A stretch of DNA of 64,000 nt from Clostridiales bacterium (GTDB taxonomy: Bacteria; Bacillota; Clostridia; Oscillospirales; Oscillospiraceae), in NCBI GenBank assembly GCA_012838665.1, contig DUOX01000002.1, positions 1 to 64,000 on the forward strand, in the 5' to 3' direction. The notes beneath the pieces are model-generated. The model was given only the letters and a program-made list of their open reading frames with translations. It searched no databases and had not been told where the DNA came from. Positions 34,492 through 42,492 of this stretch are shown here, piece by piece. Numbering within the stretch: the first letter of the stretch is position 1; every line of letters starts with the position of its first letter. The position numbers and the translations under genes are program-made.

Positions 34492-37163
34492 GCTTTATAT
34501 ATCCCGGACAGACCAAAAAGGCGCTGGACGGATTGAGCTTTTCCGTAATGCAGGGCGAATTTGTAACCCTTGTAGGCCCTTCCGGCTGCGGGAAAACAAC
34601 ACTTCTGCGACAGCTAAAGACCGTTTTGGCTCCTTATGGTTCCACAAGCGGTGAAATCCTCTTTGAGGGCAGGCCCCTGAAAGAGATTGACCAGCGGGAG
34701 CAGAGCGCCCGTATCGGCTTTGTGATGCAAAACCCGGACAGCCAGATTGTAACCGACAAGGTATGGCACGAGCTGGCCTTCGGCCTTGAAAGTTTGGGTT
34801 ATGACAGGGCCACCATACGGGGCCGCGTAGCCGAAGTGGCCAGCTTTTTCGGCATTCAGAACTGGTTTTACAAAGACGTAGCGGAGCTTTCCGGCGGGCA
34901 AAAGCAGCTTTTAAACCTGGCCTCCATCATGGCAATGCAGCCCTCGGTACTGATTCTTGACGAGCCCACCAGCCAGCTTGACCCCATTGCAGCCACTGAT
35001 TTTCTGGCAACAATCGGTAAAATCAACCGGGAGCTGGGGCTTACCGTCATAATGACCGAACAACGGCTTGAGGAAGTATTTCCTATAAGCGACAGGGTTC
35101 TTGTCATGGATGAGGGAAGGCTGATATGCGACGGCAGCCCCGGGGATGTGGGGCAGATTCTGAAAAACAGTGGACACAGCATGTTCCTTGCCATGCCGGC
35201 GCCCATGCAAATCTACGGGGCCGTTCAAGGCGATGAGGACTGCCCCGTTACTGTGCGGGAGGGCAGGCTTTGGCTCAGTAATTATGCAAATAATCATATG
35301 CTAAAGGATATACCCGAGGAAGCCGTTTACTCTCCCCCTTTGGGTTCACCCCCCGTTGTGGAACTGGAAGACATATGGTTTAAATACGGGAAAGACCAGC
35401 TCGACGTGCTACGGGGCCTGTCCCTGAAGGCCTACCGGGGCGAATTCCTGGCCGTAGTGGGCAGCAACGGGGTCGGCAAGACCACCATGCTCTCCATTAT
35501 ATCTGGCCTCAACAGGCCCTACAGGGGCAGGGTCATATTGGAGGGCAGGGAGCTGTCGGAGCATAAAAGCCCTTACAGAGGCCTTTTGGGCGTTCTCCCC
35601 CAAAACCCTCAGTCCCTGTTCGTAAAGAAGACGGTCAGGGAGGATTTGCTGGAAATGCTGGAATCCCCCTCCCTTTCAATATCGGAAAGGGATAAGAAAA
35701 TTGCCCACGTTTCCCGGCTCTGCCGGCTGGAGGAACTGCTGGACCGGCATCCTTATGACCTTTCGGGGGGCGAGCAGCAGCGGGCGGCCCTGGCGAAGAT
35801 ATTACTTCTGGAGCCCCGGATACTGCTCATGGACGAGCCCACAAAGGGTCTGGACGCCGAGTTCAAACAGGCGCTGGCCGCCATACTCCAAAGCCTTCTG
35901 CGCCGCGGCGTGACGGTTATCATGGTGAGCCATGACATTGAATTCTGCGCCAAATACGCCCACCGCTGCGCCATGTTCTTTGACGGGGGAATCATAACCG
36001 AGGATACCCCCAGGGCCTTCTTTTCCGGCAACAGTTTCTATACCACCGCCGCCAACCGTATGTCCCGCCACCTGCTCCCCTCCGCGGTAACCGCTGAGGA
36101 CGTAATTGCGGCCTGCGGCGGAAAGCTGCCACCCTCTCCGGAACTGCCGGAAGACAGCGACATCGGCTACAGCATTTCCCCTCCAAAAATAGCGGAAGCT
36201 CCCGATAAAAAGCTTCCCCTGTGGCGGAAAATAATTGCCGGAATAGCCGGTAGCGCCTTTCTTGCCGTTACCGCAGCCTCCCTTGCCGGGGCTGATATGT
36301 CTTTCCTCTTCGGCACAAACCCCATAACCGTAAATATTTTTCTTATAGGCGCCCTCCTGACGCTGGCTCTGGCCGTGAGCCGGCGGGGGGATAATGTCAC
36401 CGGGAACAGGCAAATACCCGTTGGGCAGCGGCGGCTTTCAAAAAGAACAGCGGCTTCGGTGCTTATGATACTTCTGGCAGTCCCCCTGACCATCTTCATA
36501 GGAGTGTACTATCTGGGGGACCGCAAGTATTTCTTTATTTCGCTCTTAATCATTCTCGAGGCCATGCTCCCCTTTTTGCTGGTTTTTGAGGGCCGGAAAC
36601 CCCAGGCCAGGGAGCTGGTGGTCATCGCCGTTTTATGCGCCATGGGCGTCGCGGGCAGGGCTGCCTTTTTTGCGCTGCCCCAGTTTAAGCCCGTGGCGGC
36701 CCTGGTAATTATCGCCGGTGTGGCCTTCGGCGGCGAGGTGGGGTTTCTGGTGGGGGCGCTTACCATGCTTGTGTCAAATATCATGTTCGGCCAGGGCCCC
36801 TGGACCCCCTGGCAGATGTTCGCCATGGGCATAATTGGTTTTCTGGCGGGACTGCTTTTCCGAAAGGGCTGGCTGCGCCGCAGCCGCCTGTCATTAGGCG
36901 TCTTTGGCGGGCTTTCCGCCCTTGTCATTTACGCGGGACTGGTAAACCCCTCCATGGTCCTTGCATATTATGCAAACCCCACCTTGCCCATGTTCCTGAC
37001 GGCATATATCGTTGCCCTGCCCTTTGACGTCATCTTTGCCCTTGCCACGGCTTTCTTTCTTTGGATTTTTTCCGGGCCCATGCTTGAAAAGTTGGACCGC
37101 ATTAAAGTCAAATACGGCCTTGTGCAGGTGCCGCCCGAGAGCATGAAAGAGACAGACGAATAA
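34464..37163 (+). CDS. Fused ECF transporter: two ATPase domains plus S component in one chain
   Basis: An 899-residue fusion. ATPase 1 has Walker A GPSGCGKTT at 38-46, signature LSGGQKQ near 141 and Walker B VLILDEPTSQLD near 162. ATPase 2 has Walker A GSNGVGKTT near 333, LSGGEQQRA near 432 and ILLMDEPTKGLD near 452. From about residue 590 to 885 come roughly nine to ten hydrophobic segments; the later six resemble an S component (GRAAFFALPQFKPVAA; NIMFGQGPWTPWQMF). With the overlapping ecfT gene this is a complete two-gene ECF transporter. The substrate is unknown. GGAGG precedes the ATG; a strong terminator follows. Confidence 0.88.
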   Translation: MESFAIRNLSFIYPGQTKKALDGLSFSVMQGEFVTLVGPSGCGKTTLLRQLKTVLAPYGSTSGEILFEGRPLKEIDQREQSARIGFVMQNPDSQIVTDKVWHELAFGLESLGYDRATIRGRVAEVASFFGIQNWFYKDVAELSGGQKQLLNLASIMAMQPSVLILDEPTSQLDPIAATDFLATIGKINRELGLTVIMTEQRLEEVFPISDRVLVMDEGRLICDGSPGDVGQILKNSGHSMFLAMPAPMQIYGAVQGDEDCPVTVREGRLWLSNYANNHMLKDIPEEAVYSPPLGSPPVVELEDIWFKYGKDQLDVLRGLSLKAYRGEFLAVVGSNGVGKTTMLSIISGLNRPYRGRVILEGRELSEHKSPYRGLLGVLPQNPQSLFVKKTVREDLLEMLESPSLSISERDKKIAHVSRLCRLEELLDRHPYDLSGGEQQRAALAKILLLEPRILLMDEPTKGLDAEFKQALAAILQSLLRRGVTVIMVSHDIEFCAKYAHRCAMFFDGGIITEDTPRAFFSGNSFYTTAANRMSRHLLPSAVTAEDVIAACGGKLPPSPELPEDSDIGYSISPPKIAEAPDKKLPLWRKIIAGIAGSAFLAVTAASLAGADMSFLFGTNPITVNIFLIGALLTLALAVSRRGDNVTGNRQIPVGQRRLSKRTAASVLMILLAVPLTIFIGVYYLGDRKYFFISLLIILEAMLPFLLVFEGRKPQARELVVIAVLCAMGVAGRAAFFALPQFKPVAALVIIAGVAFGGEVGFLVGALTMLVSNIMFGQGPWTPWQMFAMGIIGFLAGLLFRKGWLRRSRLSLGVFGGLSALVIYAGLVNPSMVLAYYANPTLPMFLTAYIVALPFDVIFALATAFFLWIFSGPMLEKLDRIKVKYGLVQVPPESMKETDE

Positions 37164-37170
37164 TATTTTA

Positions 37171-37207
37171 AGGCTGAAACCGCTATATTTGACGGTTTCA
37201 GCCTTTT
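37171..37207 (+). terminator. Rho-independent terminator after the fused ECF gene
   Basis: 11-bp perfect stem GGCTGAAACCG/CGGTTTCAGCC followed by TTTTTCCC. Confidence 0.9.
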
Positions 37208-37244
37208 TCCCTGTCTGACTAAAAAATGCTTGCATTTTGCCGTA

Positions 37245-37253
37245 TGTTATAAT
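37245..37253 (+). promoter_or_regulatory. Extended -10 promoter of the MFS gene
   Basis: TGTTATAAT (TATAAT at 37248-37253) without a good -35 hexamer; start near 37260, about 87 nt before the ATG. Confidence 0.5.
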
Positions 37254-37346
37254 ACGTCAGGTACTTGACAATTGTTCCAAACCGGGGTAAGCTATCGGAA
37301 ATGTAAATTATTTGTAATAAAACACAACCAAGGAAGGAAGTACTCA

Positions 37347-38762
37347 ATGAAAAGAAGTAAACCCCGCAATGGTTGGCTCGTGCTTTTCACCCTCTATTTC
37401 TACAGTATCTGCGGCAGTCTTAACGTGCTCAAGGTGCCGCCAGTTTTTGGCTTGCTAATGCCGTATTTCAATATCAATTCAACCACGGCAGGCTTTATTA
37501 CTTCCATCGCTTCCCTCTCCGCTCTTATACTGGTGTTCCCCAGCGCCCAGATTATGAGGAAGCTGGGACCATATAGATGCGGATTGCTTTCCATAAGCCT
37601 TGTTGGCTTAGGCGGGTTAGTTGGCGCCATCTCCACCAGCCTGCCCATGCTTCTGGTAGGCCGCTTCATCGAAGGGTTCGGCACCAGCATGACGGGCGTT
37701 ACGGTATCCACCCTGGTGGCTCAATACTTTCAGGGTCCTGCCCTGGGGCTTCCCATGGCCATCTGGTCCACCTGGTTCCCGGTAGGCAGCGCGTTGGGTT
37801 ATATCATGTCCAGTAACGTGGGCTATGCCTTCAATAATTGGCGCGCCGTCTGGTGGGCGGGCGTGATACTCGAGGTTATTGCCTTCACCCTTTTCGCGAC
37901 AATAGTGCGTGAAAAACCAAGCCCCGAAACCAGCCGCCCGGACAACGGGAACGCGGCAAAACAGCCCGGCTTTTTCCTTGGCATCAAAAACGCGAGGGTG
38001 TGGTGCCTCGGCCTTAGCTATACCATAATGATGCTGGGCAACGTGGGTTTCCTTTCATTCGCCACTCAGTATTTCACCCAGGTTCTGCATATCGAATCCG
38101 CGGTGGCCGGCTCGGTATCCAGTCTGGGCTATTGGTTCACCGCAATAGGCGGCATCGCTGCCGGCATCGTCTCCAGGCTGCGCAAAACCTCCTCGCTTAA
38201 ACCTCAGTTTGTCCAGATTATTGTCTGCTCTGCGTGCGCTCTGGCCATTCTTCCCTTCGGTTTCCTGCTACCATGGAGCGTGATGCTGCCGTATCTGTTC
38301 GCTCTTGGTTTCATTAACGGTTATACCCTTGCGGTGATTTTTGCGACAGTGCCGAGAATTGCCGTTATGCCCCAGCTTATCGGCGTCAGCATGAGTATAA
38401 TCTTCTTTACCCAAAATATGGGGAGCTTTTTCGCTCCGCCGCTTATGGGCAGGCTTATTGAGGGCGGCAACTGGACAAACGCAGCCTTACCCATGGTAGG
38501 CATTCTGACCGTCGGCCTCCTGTTGACGGTAGCTGCCGCCTTGCTGAAGGGCGAGGGAAGTTTGCTGGACAAGAAAGCCCGCCCCGCCGGCGCTGAAGCT
38601 GACGTTAAGGGAGGAAGCGACGAAATCATAAGCGGCAACGGCAGCTCTTCCGGCGACTCAGAAGAACCGGGCCCCCCGGGCAGTGACAGCCGGCCTGATG
38701 TCCATCCGGTCTTGAGCGCCGTATCCGGCGACGACACGGAAAGGTCAGACTCCGGCGAATAA
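37347..38762 (+). CDS. MFS transporter
   Basis: Major-facilitator carrier with about twelve hydrophobic segments over residues 10-410. The start ATG 37347 has AAGGAAG upstream; the open frame begins earlier but without a site. Motifs such as GRFIEGFGTSMTGVTVSTLV and the second-half IVSRLRKTSSLKPQF loop fit an anion/cyanate- or nitrate-type MFS, but the substrate is not readable. The last ~60 residues are a hydrophilic Gly/Ser/Asp-rich tail that is not part of the carrier fold. Confidence 0.85.
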   Translation: MKRSKPRNGWLVLFTLYFYSICGSLNVLKVPPVFGLLMPYFNINSTTAGFITSIASLSALILVFPSAQIMRKLGPYRCGLLSISLVGLGGLVGAISTSLPMLLVGRFIEGFGTSMTGVTVSTLVAQYFQGPALGLPMAIWSTWFPVGSALGYIMSSNVGYAFNNWRAVWWAGVILEVIAFTLFATIVREKPSPETSRPDNGNAAKQPGFFLGIKNARVWCLGLSYTIMMLGNVGFLSFATQYFTQVLHIESAVAGSVSSLGYWFTAIGGIAAGIVSRLRKTSSLKPQFVQIIVCSACALAILPFGFLLPWSVMLPYLFALGFINGYTLAVIFATVPRIAVMPQLIGVSMSIIFFTQNMGSFFAPPLMGRLIEGGNWTNAALPMVGILTVGLLLTVAAALLKGEGSLLDKKARPAGAEADVKGGSDEIISGNGSSSGDSEEPGPPGSDSRPDVHPVLSAVSGDDTERSDSGE

Positions 38763-38807
38763 ATCATCGGGTCGGCAGCGTCCTTCTGCCGGCTGCTTTA
38801 ACATAAA

Positions 38808-38844
38808 AATAAGACAGACCACGCCTTGCTGGTCTGTCTTATTT
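38808..38844. terminator. Bidirectional terminator between MFS gene and tRNA-Arg
   Basis: Stem AAGACAGACC/GGTCTGTCTT with ATTTT on plus and ATTTTTATG on minus, shared by the convergent MFS gene and tRNA gene. Confidence 0.8.
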
Positions 38845-38921
38845 TGGCACCCCCGACGCGATTCGAACGCATGACCTTTCACTTAGGAGGCGAACGCTCT
38901 ATCCTGCTGAGCTACGGGGGC
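38845..38921 (-). tRNA. tRNA-Arg (anticodon CCT)
   Basis: The minus strand folds as a cloverleaf: acceptor GCCCCCG/CGGGGGT, D arm with AGCTCAGCAGGATAGAGC, anticodon loop CTCCTAA giving CCT, TTCGAATC T loop and an encoded CCA end. CCT reads AGG arginine codons. Confidence 0.96.
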
Positions 38922-38971
38922 ATATGGAGTTTTTAATCGGGCATACCCGTTATCCGATGTGCCAGAAAACC

Positions 38972-39000
38972 ATTTTAACTTATAGCATGGATATTGTCAA
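38972..39000 (-). promoter_or_regulatory. Promoter of tRNA-Arg
   Basis: TTGACA (38995-39000) and TAAAAT (38972-38977) on the minus strand with a 17-bp spacer, about 50 bp before the tRNA. Confidence 0.82.
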
Positions 39001-39050
39001 GTGCCGCCATGGAATTAAAAAGTTCGGCCGGGAAAAGAAAAGTAAAATCA

Positions 39051-39074
39051 AAGCGGCTCGTATGAGCCGCTTTG
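39051..39074 (-). terminator. Terminator after the SH3/C39-like gene
   Basis: 10-bp stem AAAGCGGCTC/GAGCCGCTTT with a 4-nt loop, followed on minus by GATTTTACTTTT. Confidence 0.7.
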
Positions 39075-39078
39075 ATTA

Positions 39079-40038
39079 TTAGTAATACATTACCTTATAA
39101 AAATACGGGTAGACATTTATAACCTGCTGGAGGTTGGTCCTTGACCAGGAGCCGGGGTCATTCACGGTAAAGCTGGAGGCGGAAAGGGATGAGCCTCCGC
39201 CATAGCCTTTCACAACCACCCAATGCTGGCCGCCCCAGGAATTTTTAAGTCCCACCATGACAGGCCTGCCGGCTTTAATTTTGTCGTAAGTGAACTTCAA
39301 ATAATCTCCGCCGGTATACGCGCCGTAATTGCCGGGCCAATATACCGCGCCGCCGGAGGTATATTTCAGCCTGGAGGCCATGGTGTTTGGGTAAATGTTG
39401 GTTCCCGTCCTGTGGGATTCCATCATGGCCAGGGCCACGGTTGAACAGCCTATATCCCCTATTGTCCTGCCCGAAGAACCTACTTTCGTATAGGCCCACC
39501 TGGAATCGTTCTGTTTATAGTCGGGTACGTTAAGTGAAACCGCTGAATAGCCGCCACCTGTCTTTAAGTAGGTTCCGCTGGCGTAGCCTACCCGGGTTCC
39601 GCCGAAAAGCACCTTCTTCCACTTGCCAGAAGATGATAAGACCACGGCATATTCCCCGCTATTGAGCCAGCCTATTACGCCGTAGGATGTACCCGGCCCT
39701 GAGCGGACGTTTAGGCTGCCTTCCACATACGCGGGATATGTACCGGAGACTTGCTTTATGTAGGAACCGTGACAGTAACCGTATTGGCCCTTGCCGTATT
39801 CCACGCGCCACCAGTTTCCGCTTTTGGATATCAGAGTCACATAGCTTCCGTTGGGCAGGCTAGTCAGAATTGGCGCTGATGTGGAGGCCCAACTCCGCAC
39901 GTTCAGCCTTCCCGAGGACAGGGAGACAATCCCCGCTGTTGAGGCGCCGTCCGCTGCCAACGCGGCGACAGACATGGCGCTGGCTATGACTATAACAACC
40001 AACACTATGGATATTATCCTATATAACTTGTTCTTCAT
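39079..40038 (-). CDS. Secreted SH3-domain protein with C39-like peptidase domain
   Basis: A Sec signal peptide (MKNKLYRIISIVLVVIVIAS, cut after AALAA) precedes two bacterial SH3 domains (about residues 36-92 and 105-160; each with an RSG/RSW-type LNVRS strand). The C-terminal ~150 residues are a C39_2-type papain-like domain with candidate catalytic Cys in IGCSTVALAM, His in GGQHWVVV and Asp in TVNDPGS. It probably binds the wall and cleaves peptides or peptidoglycan cross-links. AAAGGAGA precedes the ATG. It is monocistronic. Confidence 0.85.
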   Translation of the reverse strand: MKNKLYRIISIVLVVIVIASAMSVAALAADGASTAGIVSLSSGRLNVRSWASTSAPILTSLPNGSYVTLISKSGNWWRVEYGKGQYGYCHGSYIKQVSGTYPAYVEGSLNVRSGPGTSYGVIGWLNSGEYAVVLSSSGKWKKVLFGGTRVGYASGTYLKTGGGYSAVSLNVPDYKQNDSRWAYTKVGSSGRTIGDIGCSTVALAMMESHRTGTNIYPNTMASRLKYTSGGAVYWPGNYGAYTGGDYLKFTYDKIKAGRPVMVGLKNSWGGQHWVVVKGYGGGSSLSASSFTVNDPGSWSRTNLQQVINVYPYFYKVMYY

Positions 40039-40358
40039 AGAATTCTCCTTTCACCGTTAGTTTAGGGGAATTTTGGCCAGAGCCGCAAAGATTTCACCCA
40101 TTTGCTGCGGCAATTGCGGCAGGCCAAGAAAAAATAAGCCCTTTCTGTCTTTACAGGCCTTACAGTTCCACAGTATAACAGACTTTGTCTTGCTTTTGTC
40201 AGGCCAATTTCTGTTACGGCAGCCATTATTCTTATCTGGCTTATTTTATTTCCAAAATAAAAAACTAAAAAAAGTCAAAAATATGATATAAGGTATTTTT
40301 TCATACGAAAAAATACAAAAGCCCAAAAAGGGCCAATATATACGGGAGGCATATATTC
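40039..40358. other. Divergent intergenic region between SH3/C39 and DUF378 genes
   Basis: On minus, an extended -10 TGTTATACT (TATACT at 40172-40177) would give a 126-nt leader with a GCCGCA/TGCGGC stem before the SH3/C39 gene. On plus, a perfect 10-bp hairpin GTATTTTTTC/GAAAAAATAC (40291-40314) and GCCC/GGGC precede the DUF378 gene. No coding sequence is seen. Confidence 0.5.
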
Positions 40359-40574
40359 ATGGATAGATTGGCGTTAATACTGTTAATTATAGGCGGACTC
40401 AACTGGGGCTGTATCGGCTTGTTCCGATTTGACGTGATTGCCGCCATATTCGGGGGGCAGGTCTCCTCCTTGAGCAGGGTAATATATACAATAGTCGCAT
40501 TGGCCGCAATCTGGTGTATATCTTTTCTGTTCCGCGAACGTGAAATCGTCAGGAGAAAACATCCCAATAACTAG
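40359..40574 (+). CDS. DUF378 small membrane protein
   Basis: A 71-residue protein with two hydrophobic segments (about residues 4-24 and 37-57). The sequence LILLIIGGLNWGCIGLFRFD is diagnostic for DUF378. The function is unknown. CGGGAGG lies 11 nt before the ATG and a strong terminator follows. Confidence 0.88.
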   Translation: MDRLALILLIIGGLNWGCIGLFRFDVIAAIFGGQVSSLSRVIYTIVALAAIWCISFLFREREIVRRKHPNN

Positions 40575-40575
40575 C

Positions 40576-40615
40576 AACAAAGACAGCATGCGAAAAAAGC
40601 ATGCTGTCTTTGTTG
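40576..40615 (+). terminator. Terminator after the DUF378 gene
   Basis: Perfect 15-bp stem ACAAAGACAGCATGC/GCATGCTGTCTTTGT with a 7-nt loop, followed by TGTTT. Confidence 0.85.
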
Positions 40616-40749
40616 TTTCAAACAAAAATTTATTGCAACCGTCTGCAAGATTTGATGAATTGGTAAAAAACCTGGGTTTTCCTGTCGAATTGGTTTGTTA
40701 AAGGGAGTGATGCGGAACGAAACTTATCTCGGCTGCCTCTACCCCGCAA

Positions 40750-42291
40750 TTAATACTTCTTTTTCTCGACCAAATCCGAGTATTTTCCTTTGAAATATAT
40801 CTCCAAATCGTTCTTTGGCGGCCCCTCAAGAAGCCTGCCCTCGGTGTCGAACCTTCCCCCGTGGGCCGGGCAGTCCCAGGTTTTTTCCGCAGTGTTAAAG
40901 TTCAAGTTGGTTGACATGTGGGTGCACATGATGTCGATAATCGTGACGTTGTCGTTCTCATCCCGATAAATTCCGGCCTTTTTGCCTTCGAAGTTTATAA
41001 CTCTCCCTTCACCGGGCATAAGGTCGGCTATGCTTTCCGCACCTTCCAGTTTGGACTTTATTAGTTCTTTTACGGCGCTGGTTACGCCGTACAGGGTCTT
41101 GCCCAGGGAGCTTATCTGGTCCTTGCGGGTTCTGGAGTACAGGCTCTCATAGCGGCAGTTGCCCTGGGAAATCAAATCCGCAATCATGATGCCGGCAAGG
41201 CTGCCGTTGGAAAGCCCCCACTTGCGGTATCCCGTAGCCACGTAGATGTTGGAGTTGTCGGAAATGCGCCCAATATAGGGAATCTGGTCCGGAGTCTCAT
41301 AGTCCTGGGCGGACCATCTGGCCAGAACCTGCTCCACTCCCGCGATACTCTCGGCAAATGTAATCAGGTTTTCATGGTGCTTGTACATATCCTTTTCGCC
41401 CCGCCCCGTCTCGTGGCTCTCTCCCACCACGATGAGAATACGTTCGCCGTTCTCAACATGGGTTCTTATGGAGCGGGCGGGGTCGCTGACGTTGATATAA
41501 CTGCCGTCAGGCCAATCCCTTTTTACCTTTGCGGCCACGCCATAGGCGCGCTTGGGGTACAGGCGGTTATAAAACAGATTAGGCCCGTCGTAAAAGGGGT
41601 ACTGGGTGGCCATTACCAGGTGCTTGGCCCTGATTATGGCTCCGTTTTCGCAGTGTATTATTTTTATATCCTCATTATCCAGCTTTATGGCTTTTGTGTC
41701 GCAGTATATTTCCGCTCCCCCGGATACGGCGGCCTCGGCCAGACCGTTTACATACCGGACAGAATGAAAAACCGCCTGATTTTTAAAGCCCAGCATGCCA
41801 TAATTCTCCGCCGGAAAGTCGGGTTCTTTTATGAACTCCGCATCAATTCCAAGCCTTTTGGCGGCCTCATACTCCATTTCGACGGTCTCAATGTCCCACT
41901 TTGTGGAGGCGTACACATAGGCTGTGCTGTCTGCAAGCTGGCAGTCGATGGATTCCTTTTCCACCGCCCGCCTGACAAATTCAATGGCCTCGCTTTGGGA
42001 TTGGGCATATTCCCTGGCGACGTCCTCGCCGTATTTGTCGATGGTGTTGCTGTAGAAAATATCGTGCTGGATTGTGAGCTTGCCTGTGGTATTGCCGGTG
42101 GTGCCGCCGCACAGGGCCTCCGCCTCAATCAAGACCGGTCTTTGTCCTTTTTGGGCCAGACAATAGGCACAGGTAACCCCCGTTATGCCGCCGCCTATTA
42201 TAAGTATATCGGTTTCAAGGTCTTTTTCCAGCCTGGGATAATTCTTTCCGGAAGCCGTCATCCTCCAATATGACAGGGTGTCTGCGTTCAA
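40750..42291 (-). CDS. FAD-dependent oxidoreductase with C-terminal Rieske domain
   Basis: A 513-residue DAO-type flavoprotein. The N-terminal FAD site is ILIIGGGITGVTCAY; KWGLSNGS is the conserved C-terminal FAD contact. The last ~80 residues are a Rieske 2Fe-2S domain with CTH near residue 453 and CPAHGG near 473. The enzyme substrate is unknown; homologues are usually annotated as glycine/D-amino-acid-oxidase-like with Rieske. It is divergent from the enoate-reductase-type gene, with a shared 200-bp regulatory gap. Confidence 0.88.
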   Translation of the reverse strand: MNADTLSYWRMTASGKNYPRLEKDLETDILIIGGGITGVTCAYCLAQKGQRPVLIEAEALCGGTTGNTTGKLTIQHDIFYSNTIDKYGEDVAREYAQSQSEAIEFVRRAVEKESIDCQLADSTAYVYASTKWDIETVEMEYEAAKRLGIDAEFIKEPDFPAENYGMLGFKNQAVFHSVRYVNGLAEAAVSGGAEIYCDTKAIKLDNEDIKIIHCENGAIIRAKHLVMATQYPFYDGPNLFYNRLYPKRAYGVAAKVKRDWPDGSYINVSDPARSIRTHVENGERILIVVGESHETGRGEKDMYKHHENLITFAESIAGVEQVLARWSAQDYETPDQIPYIGRISDNSNIYVATGYRKWGLSNGSLAGIMIADLISQGNCRYESLYSRTRKDQISSLGKTLYGVTSAVKELIKSKLEGAESIADLMPGEGRVINFEGKKAGIYRDENDNVTIIDIMCTHMSTNLNFNTAEKTWDCPAHGGRFDTEGRLLEGPPKNDLEIYFKGKYSDLVEKKKY

Positions 42292-42492
42292 GGCTTATAC
42301 CTCCAAAGCTTTCCGTCCCGTAACAGCTTGGCATTACGCAGAAAGCAGTTATTTTTCAATGCGTACATATTATGTGTTTTATAGAAAAAAATATTAAAGG
42401 TACTAATTGTCGGCAAAAGAAAACCTGCGGTGGCTCTGTCGAATTATATTCCGGCAGAACGTCAGCGCAAAAAGCTGAAGAGGAGGAATATT

